A stretch of 64,000 nucleotides of DNA, taken from the NCBI RefSeq assembly GCF_013694095.1, contig NZ_JACEFB010000001.1, positions 744,001 to 808,000 on the forward strand, written 5' to 3'. The notes under the pieces are model-generated. The model was not told the DNA's origin. It did not search any database and saw nothing but the letters and a program-made list of their open reading frames with translations. Positions 8,569 to 16,975 of the stretch are shown piece by piece (the first letter of the stretch is position 1; every line of letters begins with the position of its first letter). This DNA comes from Thermogemmata fonticola (GTDB lineage: Bacteria > Planctomycetota > Planctomycetia > Gemmatales > Gemmataceae). The translations under genes and the position numbers were made by a program.

Positions 8569-10224
8569 TCACTGGCGTAGGAGCATGATCGTTCCCAGAT
8601 AGGCGAGGATGGTCAAGAGCACTGCGGTGGCGACGACACCGAGCGGACCAAAACGATTGGAGGGTGTCCCTTCCTCCTCGACAGCCCAGGCGGGCGCGCC
8701 AGCTTCCTCGTTGTGTGAAACATCAGCTACAGCCGAAGAGGAGACAGACAAACCGACGGCAGAGCGACTAGGCAAAAGCGGTGCGGACCGGGCCGGAGGC
8801 GGAGGCAAGGGAGAGCGGGGGATCAGGGGAGGGGAAAACTGGGCCGAGGCACGTGGAGCGGCTGAGGCAGGGGCTGGAGCTGCCGGCGGTGAGGATGGCG
8901 GAGGAAGCGATCCTAAGCGGCGCTCGGCCGAAGGCGCAGGAGTCCGAGGTACAGACGGCGGAACCGATCCAGCAGTGCCCACAGCGGAGGAAGGCAGACC
9001 GGGCTGAGACGGCGGAGTCGGCGTTCGCGCCAGAGGAGCGGTCGTGGAGAGGGAACGCTCGGCTGACAAGCCAGGCCTTTGACCGCTGGAACGGCTTGAC
9101 AAACCTGGCATGCGTCCGCTGGATTGTGAGAGCTTAGGAGGGGCCGTCAACATGGGTGCTCCATCCGGTATCTGCCGAACGTCCCCGACAAACGGTTCCA
9201 GGGCATCGGCCACTTCCTCGCAGGTGCCATAGCGCTCCTCCGGTTTTTTGGCCATGAGGCGCATGATAACGGCTTCTATCTCCGGCGGCACATCGGGTGC
9301 TAATTGCCGGATGGGCGTGGGCTGTTTCATTTGGTGGGCCATCATCTTTTCCACTGCACTTCCTTCTGGGAAGGGCACGCGACCCGTCAGGCAGAAGTAC
9401 AGCACACAGCCCAGACTGTATTGATCCCCCGCCGGCGTCCGATTACTTGGTTCCAAAATACTTTCCGGGCTGCAGCAATCCAGGCCGCTCGTCAGGGTGT
9501 TGGCCGTGGACATTGTGTCCACCAGGCTTTCCCCTTCGTTCTCGACCAAGAGTGAACCGATGCCGAAGTCCAGGATATGCACTTGATTGTGGGCACCAAT
9601 CATAATGTTGGAGGGCTTGATGAGACCGTGGAAGACATTGTTTTGATGGCAGACGTTCAGTCCCTGAGCAATCTGTACGCCGATGAGTGCGGTACGATTG
9701 ACGGGCAAGGGGCCACGCTCCTGAACTAGCCGATCCAGCGGGGTTCCCTCGACGAGCGGCCAGACGAGATAATGCAATCCGCCTGCGGTGCCGACATCCA
9801 GGAAAGGAACGACCGCCGGATGCTGGAAACCTTGGAAGGCACGCACCTGTCGGCGGGCAAGCCGCACATTCCACATGCTCCGCCGCGGCAGAACCTTGAC
9901 GGCATAGAGTCGATCATCATTGCGGGAAGCGGCCTTGTAAACTTGCCCCATACTCCCCGATCCGATGGCGTCGAGCAGCACATATGGCCCCAGAACCAAA
10001 CCCTGCGACTTGCCGTTGAGGATTCGTTCCGCTTGGAAGGGCGTCAGCAATCCTTGCCCGATGAGGTATTCTGCCAAGGCAGGCGCTTCCGCTCGCGGAT
10101 GAGCTTTTAGATAATCGCTCACCAGTTGATCGAGCGTGCTGCGTTCAATCAAGCCGCTGCGGCGGAGGTCCCAGACAAACCATTCACAGGCACCCAGTTC
10201 ATTGCCGACCATGGATGTGCTCAC
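8569..10224 (-). CDS. Membrane-anchored Ser/Thr protein kinase homologue, probable pseudokinase
   Basis: Residues 1-75 are a short helical N-terminal module of the kind seen before planctomycete kinases (DQLVSDYLKAHP, then LIGQGLLTPFQAERIL). The kinase domain spans about 80-345, with glycine loop GSGSMGQVYKA (from residue 88) and ATP lysine Lys110 in YAVKVLP. The catalytic loop reads HGLIKPSN (199-206), so the Arg and Asp of the usual HRD are Gly and Leu. The metal-binding DFG is intact (219-221). A Pro/Ser/Ala-rich linker (about 355-515) leads to a single transmembrane helix at 527-548 and a very short tail, so the kinase domain should be cytoplasmic on a C-terminal anchor. Loss of the catalytic-base Asp suggests weak or no phosphotransfer. 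It is divergent from the SEC-C/TPR gene across a 330-bp region. Confidence 0.88.
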   Translation of the reverse strand: MSTSMVGNELGACEWFVWDLRRSGLIERSTLDQLVSDYLKAHPRAEAPALAEYLIGQGLLTPFQAERILNGKSQGLVLGPYVLLDAIGSGSMGQVYKAASRNDDRLYAVKVLPRRSMWNVRLARRQVRAFQGFQHPAVVPFLDVGTAGGLHYLVWPLVEGTPLDRLVQERGPLPVNRTALIGVQIAQGLNVCHQNNVFHGLIKPSNIMIGAHNQVHILDFGIGSLLVENEGESLVDTMSTANTLTSGLDCCSPESILEPSNRTPAGDQYSLGCVLYFCLTGRVPFPEGSAVEKMMAHQMKQPTPIRQLAPDVPPEIEAVIMRLMAKKPEERYGTCEEVADALEPFVGDVRQIPDGAPMLTAPPKLSQSSGRMPGLSSRSSGQRPGLSAERSLSTTAPLARTPTPPSQPGLPSSAVGTAGSVPPSVPRTPAPSAERRLGSLPPPSSPPAAPAPASAAPRASAQFSPPLIPRSPLPPPPARSAPLLPSRSAVGLSVSSSAVADVSHNEEAGAPAWAVEEEGTPSNRFGPLGVVATAVLLTILAYLGTIMLLRQ

Positions 10225-10554
10225 CTCTCAGGCAGAAAACTAAAGCTGAATCCACAATTTTCTTGCGAGTTCTGATCCCGGCCTGCATCGTTGCACCGAA
10301 CGTGAAAAAGTCAGCCAATACCACATCCGGCGTGCAGGGTGTACCATCTTCCCTGACACAAGGTTCGGTCACAGAAAGATAGAACGGTCTGGCCGCAAGT
10401 CAAACCGATCGCGGAAGTTTTCCCCGACGCCCTATTCCCGGAATACAGATTCCAGCCTACTATGCATTCATCCCCACGGAATGTGGAGTAAGCACCCCGG
10501 CGGAATGCCGAGTGGACATCCCATTCCGGGCAGTCTAACGAGTCGAGGAAACCC
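10225..10554. promoter_or_regulatory. Divergent intergenic region with repeated GGAAT/ATTCC boxes
   Basis: This 330-bp gap separates the minus-strand kinase gene from the plus-strand SEC-C/TPR gene and must hold both promoters. Between 10433 and 10527 there is an unusual density of GGAAT words and their complements: a perfect palindrome TATTCC-C-GGAATA at 10433-10445, ATTCC at 10449-10453, GGAATG at 10478 and again at 10502 (an imperfect direct repeat of period 24), and CATTCC at 10522. Such clustering looks like an operator array, but no regulator is known and no clear -35/-10 pair was identified. Confidence 0.45.
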
Positions 10555-12765
10555 ATGAGTATCGACCCTTATGCTTTCTGTCCCTGTGGGAGCGGTAAGA
10601 AAGTGAAGTGGTGCTGCGCCCCGTTTCTGACCCAAGTGAACCGTGCTTTTGAGCTGCTTCAGGAAGGACAACATGAGTCCGCCCACAAACTCTTCCAGGA
10701 GTTGCTCCAGCAGCATGACAACCGTGCGGCTTTGTGGCTCTACTACGCCGAATTTCTAACTCATAGCGGACAGTGGGAACAGGCAGATGCGGCTCTCGAT
10801 CAGGCGTTGCAACGTGACCCCAAGTTAGGCATGGCATTTTACATGCGCGGCCAGTTACGCCAGCAAGAAGGGGAGATACAGGGCGCGCTGATGCTCTACC
10901 ACAAAGCAGCAGAACTAATAGCCCCCGAAGCCAAGGATCAGCTTCTGAATGTCTATGCCAAAATTGCAGACTTAAGTCATCAGTGCCGCCAATTCTTAGC
11001 GACCATTTATGCCGTGGATCGAGCTTTGCAACTACGGCCCGATCTGCCAGAGTTGCATCGCTACCATGAAGATCTGTTTGGACCGAACAGCCGACTGCCC
11101 CCAACGGCCCGCCAGCGGCACGCACTGCGTCGAACGCGTCGAAGCATCCCGGAAAGTTTTATCACTGGCCGACTCAGCGACGCCCGCCAGGGATATGAGC
11201 AACTGGTGCAACAGACCCCTGACGATCCGGCGGCCTGGTTCAATCTCGGCCTCATCTACGCTTGGCAGGGGGAAAGTCTTCGTGCTGTTGAGGCCTTGTA
11301 CCGCTCTCTAGATGCCGAAGTAGACGACCGCTTGGCCGAACAGACTGGCACTTTGGTCGAAGTTCTGCTTACCGCTTTAGGCATGGAGTCCGTAGCCAAT
11401 TATCTGTACCACTTTTGCAGCATGACCATCCGCGATTTCCAACGGCTGCTCCAACTCTTCGAAGAAAAGTATCGATTGGGTGCTATCGCTCAGATGCAAT
11501 TCCATGAAGAGGAGGGGGTGCTCCGTGGTTTCTTCATGGAGGAAATCCCAACCTTAGCCATGAGCGAGCATACCCCCGTGTATCGCATTCGCGCCCGCTT
11601 CATGATTATCCCACCGGAGTTGCATCTCATCTCGCTCGATCAGAATCAGGCTCAATCTTTGGCCCAGGAATTGTACGAGCAATCCCAAATGGCCTTGGAA
11701 CCACCGCGGGTGTGGACCCGAACCCCCGATCCCCGGGAATTGCCGCTTCTCTATGGTACGCTGGTCCGTCCGGGCTACGAGAGTGACCCGGAAGTGCAAC
11801 GTCGGCGGTTGCAGTACGTAGCAGACTACTTTGAGGGCACTTGGCTTCATCAACCGCTCAAGTCCCTGGAGGGGAACTCACCTCTGGATGCGATGGGCAG
11901 TCCTCGACTACGGAAACGGCTCTTTGGCGCTGTGCGCTTCATGGAGGAATGCTATCGTGCCGTCAGGGGTTTGCCGGATCAACCGTCGGAGGAGACGAAG
12001 GCAGAAGCGGAGCAACATTACTACGATTTCCAGCGCTTGCGGCACAAACTGGGTCTGGAGTACACCAATGTCGCCACTCCAGAGCCTGAAGCAGAGGCGG
12101 CGCAGGCGGCAGTTCCCGCCGCTGTGTCCTCCCAACAAGCTTCGACAGGAGAAATAGCAGGTCATAGCACAAGCCGTGCAACACCAGCTTCAGTCCCGCC
12201 GCGAGACATCAGCGCCATGAATATCGCCGAATTGGCCGCTCTAGACCGCCAAGTTATGTCCGTTGATGAGATCGAACAAGCCATGCGTGCTGCCTTGCGA
12301 TTAGAAGCACGTGAATTGGCGGTCGCTTTTGCACGAGCCGGCGTGGACAAACCCTTCGATCCTAGCAAGCCGGACCGCTATCCCCTCTTCGCCGCGGCCA
12401 TCACAGGTGCCCTGGTTCAAGGGAATTATTCCGAGGCACTCGATCTCATCCAGCGAGGGGAGCAATACGACAGCGAGCACAACAGGGGGGCGCGGGCCAT
12501 CGATTACGCACTGAAACGGGCCAACGTGTACGTCCGCATGAAAGACGTAGATCATGCCGTCGAGGCGTTCGAGCGCTTGATTGCCCAATACCCTCAGGAG
12601 GGGAAACTTTACACCACAGCGGCGGAGGAGATGCTCCGGTTGAAATCCGCGGATAAGGCGCGATACTTTGCGGACCGGGGCTTGCGTCTCGCCCACCAGA
12701 GCCAGAACCGGGACTTGGAAGAGCATTGCCGGGAGTTGTTGGCAGCGGCGGAAAAAGCCCGTTGA
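10555..12765 (+). CDS. SEC-C zinc-motif protein with tetratricopeptide repeats
   Basis: A 736-residue soluble protein. Residues 9-21 form a SEC-C motif, CPCGSGKKVKWCC, with Cys9, Cys11, Cys20 and Cys21 as zinc ligands; the motif is known from the SecA C-terminus and many stand-alone proteins. Residues about 25-270 are tandem TPR-like helix pairs (for example AAWFNLGLIYAWQGESLRAVEALYRSL), and a second repeat block lies at about 590-730 (YVRMKDVDHAVEAFERLIAQYP). The middle section, 280-480, has no recognised fold, and 500-560 is a low-complexity linker. The protein probably acts as a scaffold. It does not appear to be in an operon with the thiolase, which starts 67 bp downstream. Function unknown. 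Confidence 0.88.
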   Translation: MSIDPYAFCPCGSGKKVKWCCAPFLTQVNRAFELLQEGQHESAHKLFQELLQQHDNRAALWLYYAEFLTHSGQWEQADAALDQALQRDPKLGMAFYMRGQLRQQEGEIQGALMLYHKAAELIAPEAKDQLLNVYAKIADLSHQCRQFLATIYAVDRALQLRPDLPELHRYHEDLFGPNSRLPPTARQRHALRRTRRSIPESFITGRLSDARQGYEQLVQQTPDDPAAWFNLGLIYAWQGESLRAVEALYRSLDAEVDDRLAEQTGTLVEVLLTALGMESVANYLYHFCSMTIRDFQRLLQLFEEKYRLGAIAQMQFHEEEGVLRGFFMEEIPTLAMSEHTPVYRIRARFMIIPPELHLISLDQNQAQSLAQELYEQSQMALEPPRVWTRTPDPRELPLLYGTLVRPGYESDPEVQRRRLQYVADYFEGTWLHQPLKSLEGNSPLDAMGSPRLRKRLFGAVRFMEECYRAVRGLPDQPSEETKAEAEQHYYDFQRLRHKLGLEYTNVATPEPEAEAAQAAVPAAVSSQQASTGEIAGHSTSRATPASVPPRDISAMNIAELAALDRQVMSVDEIEQAMRAALRLEARELAVAFARAGVDKPFDPSKPDRYPLFAAAITGALVQGNYSEALDLIQRGEQYDSEHNRGARAIDYALKRANVYVRMKDVDHAVEAFERLIAQYPQEGKLYTTAAEEMLRLKSADKARYFADRGLRLAHQSQNRDLEEHCRELLAAAEKAR

Positions 12766-12832
12766 ACTCTGTCCACGGCGATGGCAAGCCAGCAACGGCG
12801 ATCATAATGGGACGCTCTGAAAGGTTTCCGCA

Positions 12833-14032
12833 ATGGAAGTCTATCTGCTTTCTGCGGTGCGGACGCCTATTGGCAAGTTCCTGGGCAGTTTGGCCGACCA
12901 TAGCGCTCCCCAGCTTGGCGCATTGGTCATTGCCGAGGCCTTGCGCAGAGCCAATGTAGCAGCCGCCGATGTGGACGAGGTCATTATGGGGCAGGTGGTG
13001 CAGGCCGGCAGTGGGCAGGCCCCTGCTCGTCAGGCGGCACTTCGTGCTGGCCTTGCCGAGACTGTCCCAGCCCACACGACGAATATGGTATGCGGTTCGG
13101 GACTGAAGGCGGTCATGTTGGCGGCCCAAAGCATTCGAGCGGGGGAAGCTCACCTCATTGTCGCTGGCGGCATGGAAAGCATGAGCCAGGCCCCCTTTCT
13201 ACTGCCTCAAGTTCGACGGGGATACAAGTACGGCCATCAGCAACTTGTCGATGCCCTGCTTCATGATGGCCTGTGGTGCCCGTTTGAAAACTGGCCGATG
13301 GGCGCCGCCGCCGAGCACGTCGCTCAACTCTGCCAGATCAGTCGTGCTGAACAGGACCGCTTCGCCGTGCAGAGCCATCAGCGTGCGGCCCAGGCTTGGG
13401 CCAAGGGTTACTTTGAAGCAGAAGTGGTGCCGGTGCCTATTAGTGGGAATCGCCAGGAACCCGTGCGACAGGACGAAGGCATCCGTCCGGATGCATCGTT
13501 GGAGAATCTGGCCCGCTTGCGGCCGGTTTTCCGCGCCGATGGCAGTGTCACCGCGGGGAATGCTTCGCAATTGTCCGATGGGGCGGCTGCTGTGGTGGTA
13601 GCTTCAGAAGAGTATGTCCGCGTTCACTCTTCCGTCCGACCGCTGGCCCGGATCGTCGCTCAAGCCATGAGCGGCACACCGCCGCGCGAATTGTTTCTGG
13701 CTCCTGTGGCAGCTATCCGTCGTGTCTGTGCCAAAGCAGGGTTAGCCTTACAGGACATCGATTTGATTGAACTCAATGAGGCCTTTGCCGCTCAGATGCT
13801 TGCCTGCGGGCAGCACCTGCAATCCGACGGTTGGGATGAAAGCCGGGTGAATGTTCACGGCGGAGCCATTGCTTTGGGCCACCCGATCGGCGCCAGCGGG
13901 GCGCGCATCCTGACGACCCTGCTATATGCCCTCCAGCGATATCGCAAACGTTATGGTTTGGCCGCGCTGTGCCTAGGCGGAGGCAATGCGGTGGCTATGA
14001 TCGTGGAGAATCTGGTCCTTTCTCCGATGTAA
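12833..14032 (+). CDS. Acetyl-CoA C-acyltransferase (thiolase)
   Basis: Condenses or cleaves acyl-CoA with acetyl-CoA. The 399 residues match the degradative/biosynthetic thiolase family. The three catalytic regions are present: nucleophile Cys87 in NMVCGSGLKAV, His350 in GGAIALGHPIGASGARI, and the second Cys, Cys380, in LCLGGGNAVAM (the usual CxGGG motif). NEAFAAQ (315-321) is also conserved. Without flanking beta-oxidation or PHB genes the physiological direction cannot be told; acetoacetyl-CoA thiolase (AtoB/PhaA-like) is most likely. It converges with the methanethiol oxidase gene, leaving 69 bp between stops. Confidence 0.93.
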   Translation: MEVYLLSAVRTPIGKFLGSLADHSAPQLGALVIAEALRRANVAAADVDEVIMGQVVQAGSGQAPARQAALRAGLAETVPAHTTNMVCGSGLKAVMLAAQSIRAGEAHLIVAGGMESMSQAPFLLPQVRRGYKYGHQQLVDALLHDGLWCPFENWPMGAAAEHVAQLCQISRAEQDRFAVQSHQRAAQAWAKGYFEAEVVPVPISGNRQEPVRQDEGIRPDASLENLARLRPVFRADGSVTAGNASQLSDGAAAVVVASEEYVRVHSSVRPLARIVAQAMSGTPPRELFLAPVAAIRRVCAKAGLALQDIDLIELNEAFAAQMLACGQHLQSDGWDESRVNVHGGAIALGHPIGASGARILTTLLYALQRYRKRYGLAALCLGGGNAVAMIVENLVLSPM

Positions 14033-14101
14033 TTTCTGGCTCTCCGGAGCCTATGATCCAGGCATATTTTCGCTTCTTCCTCCGCCACGCAGCCGGGGCC
14101 G

Positions 14102-15586
14102 TCACGAGAAAATGTCGCTGCTGCAATCGCCCCCCGGATAGCGAATTTCATGGGCGCGGACCGGTCCGGCCGGTTCCTTGCCAAAATCAACGAGAAAGTT
14201 CTCATTCAATCGCATACCTCCTCGTTCCGTATCGCAATCGATTTGGACCAACCAGGACCCTTGCTTCGCCATTTGGGGGTAGAAGGCATTGTCCCAGGTG
14301 CTATAGAGCGAGTTGGTGACGTAGAGCCGCCGTCCATCCAGGCTGAGCTGTAACATTTGGGGTCCGCCGGTCAATTCCTTGCCGCGCAGGCGCCGAGGCG
14401 GCTCAATCAAACCGCCGAGTGTGACGGTCCCCACCAGTTTCGGCTGGGCCGGTTCGCGGATGTCATATTGCAGGACCCGACCGTGCAGCCAAGTGGAAAC
14501 GTAGAGGTATTTATCGTCCATCGATATGAGGATGTCGCTAATCAAGGCTGGTACTTGGCCGCCTGGAAAATCCGCTTTTTTCACGGGATCAAGGCGGATC
14601 ACAGGACGGGCTTGCCAGGTACCCTTCGCACCACGAGCAAAATGCCAGACCACGCTGCTCAAAGCCGCCCCCACATAACCGTAGTCCTTGTCCGGCTCGT
14701 GAGCGAAACGGACTTCCAGGGGTATGGAGCCTTCCCCTAAGTCTACCGACTGGATCAGGCGGCGTTGTTTCCAATCCCAGAAGTGGATGCGGCGACCGTA
14801 TTTTCCGGCTGCGACATCTTCCAAACGCGGTCCCGGTGCGAAGGTTTTCGGCGCCGCCCATTCAGTCGAAACCATGACATTCTGCCGCGGTTGATACCAG
14901 AAATCGTAGTTGAACTGCATCCCCGCTGCTTCTTTCTCCCAACGGCCTTTGATGCGGAATTGATCATCCAACAGGAGAAAACCTCCGGGGCCATTCCCCT
15001 GAGCGTCCCCCAGCATGGAGATCATGATTTCGCCGCTGGGCAGGCAATGCACTGTGTGAGGTGCGGACAGATTGGCCGCCTTTGCAACCTCCTCCGGTTC
15101 GATGACTTTGTGCAGCCGGAGTTGGTAAGGATCCTTGGCATCAATGACGTGGATGCGACTGGAGCGGAACCCTGGAACAATCAGGTATCGCCGATCGCCG
15201 GGTTTACCGTGGCAAGAGGAGCAGATATTCCAGCCATAATGGTGCAATTCATCTCCTCGTTGAGGCATGGAGAGACGGTGAACCACTTGGCCGTAATTGC
15301 GAGACGATGGGTCGACATCGACCACAGCAAGATAATCCGGCTGGTCTATGCCGGTATTGGCATAGGTACAGGCCACAAAGAGGACTTTCTCCCGCGGTGC
15401 TTGGATAGCTTGCTGGGGCGAGGCAAAACCCGGTGTAGGAGGCTGGGACTCGGCTCCGCTCCTGCTATTGCCCAGTAGCACAGTTCCACCCAGCGCCACA
15501 CTAGCATGCAAGAACGACCGCCGATCATACGACCGCACGAGGAAACCATAACGCCACGTTCGAGGATGACTCTGCTGGGGATTCAT
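14102..15586 (-). CDS. Tat-exported methanethiol oxidase (SBP56 / selenium-binding protein family)
   Basis: Expected to oxidise methanethiol to formaldehyde, sulfide and H2O2 in the periplasm, as shown for the Hyphomicrobium enzyme. I chose ATG 15586 (494 residues) over the longer frame because a good AGGAG site stands 8 bp upstream. Residues 19-45 form a twin-arginine signal (SYDRRSFLHASVALGG). The mature part has the family landmarks ICSSCHG (Cys122 and Cys125), HHYGWN, APHTVHCLP, and the C-terminal HEIRYPGGDCSSDIF, which supply the metal-binding histidines and cysteines. The seven-bladed propeller length is normal. No copper chaperone or sulfur genes are adjacent. Family assignment is strong, activity inferred. 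Confidence 0.92.
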   Translation of the reverse strand: MNPQQSHPRTWRYGFLVRSYDRRSFLHASVALGGTVLLGNSRSGAESQPPTPGFASPQQAIQAPREKVLFVACTYANTGIDQPDYLAVVDVDPSSRNYGQVVHRLSMPQRGDELHHYGWNICSSCHGKPGDRRYLIVPGFRSSRIHVIDAKDPYQLRLHKVIEPEEVAKAANLSAPHTVHCLPSGEIMISMLGDAQGNGPGGFLLLDDQFRIKGRWEKEAAGMQFNYDFWYQPRQNVMVSTEWAAPKTFAPGPRLEDVAAGKYGRRIHFWDWKQRRLIQSVDLGEGSIPLEVRFAHEPDKDYGYVGAALSSVVWHFARGAKGTWQARPVIRLDPVKKADFPGGQVPALISDILISMDDKYLYVSTWLHGRVLQYDIREPAQPKLVGTVTLGGLIEPPRRLRGKELTGGPQMLQLSLDGRRLYVTNSLYSTWDNAFYPQMAKQGSWLVQIDCDTERGGMRLNENFLVDFGKEPAGPVRAHEIRYPGGDCSSDIFS

Positions 15587-15775
15587 GGTTGAGACTCCTG
15601 TCCCTAGTGGCTGGGAGAATTGCATTTGGACAATACCCATCGTGAATCAAGGGGACGCGATCACTTGTACGATTTTTTAGCAGTTTGTGGCAGGGGCGTC
15701 TGCCATCTTCGGCTTGTTGGAGTGCGGGAGTGAGTCATACAATTCCTGCGATTGCCTATGCTCTCAGGTGAAGGT

Positions 15776-16975
15776 ATGCCAACATCCGCAGCGGAAGCTG
15801 CCCGGTGCCGCCATCTGGTCGTGCTGGGTTCGACGGGTTCCATAGGCCGCAGCACGCTGGAGGTAGTCCGCCATTTTCCCGACCGGTTACGTGTGGTGGG
15901 TCTAGCGGCCCACCGTAACTGGCCGTTGTTGGCGGAACAATGCCGGGAATTCCGCCCAACTTGGGCAGTCCTGGCGGACGCTTCCGTGTTGCCGCAGGTA
16001 GACCGGCAGGCTTTCCCCCCGACTACCGAACTGCGGGTCGGCCCTGATGCTCTCGTGGAGCTGGCCTGTGCCCCTGGCGTTGACATGGTTGTGGCGTCTA
16101 TTGTGGGATCTGCGGGATTGCACAGCGCCTGGGCCGCTCTGGAAGCCGGGAAAACGCTGGCTCTGGCAAACAAGGAAACCCTCGTGGTCGCCGGCCCATT
16201 GATCTTGGAACTCGCACGGAACCGAGGTGCGCGATTGCTGCCAGTGGATAGCGAACATTCCGCCTTATTCCACCTGCTGGAGGGCCGGGATCGCCGCGAT
16301 GTGGCGCGTCTGATTCTGACGGCCAGCGGCGGCCCCTTTCGCGGCAAGCGGGCCTCGGAGTTGCGCGCCGTGACCCCGGAACAGGCCCTCCAACATCCCA
16401 CGTGGCAAATGGGACCGAAGATCACCATCGACTCCGCGACCCTCATGAACAAGGCCCTGGAGGTTATCGAAGCCCGCTGGTTGTTCGACATTCCAGCGGA
16501 TCGTCTTGAGGTGTTGATTCATCCGGAGTCCATGGTACATGCTCTGGTAGAATGGGCAGATGGATCGGTCCTGGCGCACCTGTCGCCCCCGGATATGCGC
16601 TTGCCCATTCAGGCGGCTTTGCTGTATCCAGAACGTCCCCCAGGACCGGCCCGCCGGGTCAACTGGCAGAAGTTGGGACCATTGCACTTTGAGCCACCGG
16701 ACGTGGAAACTTTCCCCGCCTTGACGTTAGGTTACGAGGCCGCGCAGCGGGGAGGGACATGCGGAGCCGTCCTCAATGCGGCCAATGAAGCCGCTGTGGA
16801 ACGTTTCCTGGCTGGTGATCTGGCGTTTCTGGACATCCCGCGCTGCTGCCGTGCGGTGCTGGAAGTCCACCCGTATGAACCGCGCCCCTCGCTGGATCGG
16901 CTCTTGGCCCTCGATCGCTGGGCGCGGCAGGAGGTTAGCCGTTGGACACACGCTCACCTGCACCCGATCCCTTGA
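15776..16975 (+). CDS. dxr: 1-deoxy-D-xylulose 5-phosphate reductoisomerase
   Basis: Second enzyme of the MEP isoprenoid pathway, converting DXP to MEP with NADPH in the cytoplasm. Motifs include the nucleotide-binding GSTGSIGRSTLEV near the N-terminus, LANKETLVVAG, the metal and substrate loop PVDSEHSALFHLLEG, IDSATLMNKALEVIEA and IHPESMVHALVE. The start is uncertain: ATG 15776 (chosen, behind AGGTGAAGG), ATG 15758 or TTG 15752 all keep the frame. It overlaps the downstream site-2 protease gene by 34 bp, a dxr-rseP linkage common in bacteria. Its product feeds the isoprenoid supply needed by the carotenoid genes further along. Confidence 0.96.
   Translation: MPTSAAEAARCRHLVVLGSTGSIGRSTLEVVRHFPDRLRVVGLAAHRNWPLLAEQCREFRPTWAVLADASVLPQVDRQAFPPTTELRVGPDALVELACAPGVDMVVASIVGSAGLHSAWAALEAGKTLALANKETLVVAGPLILELARNRGARLLPVDSEHSALFHLLEGRDRRDVARLILTASGGPFRGKRASELRAVTPEQALQHPTWQMGPKITIDSATLMNKALEVIEARWLFDIPADRLEVLIHPESMVHALVEWADGSVLAHLSPPDMRLPIQAALLYPERPPGPARRVNWQKLGPLHFEPPDVETFPALTLGYEAAQRGGTCGAVLNAANEAAVERFLAGDLAFLDIPRCCRAVLEVHPYEPRPSLDRLLALDRWARQEVSRWTHAHLHPIP

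Noticed and set aside
15661-16491. 276-residue frame antisense to dxr
   Set aside because: dxr is unambiguous on the other strand; the antisense frame is Arg/Ser-rich without motifs.
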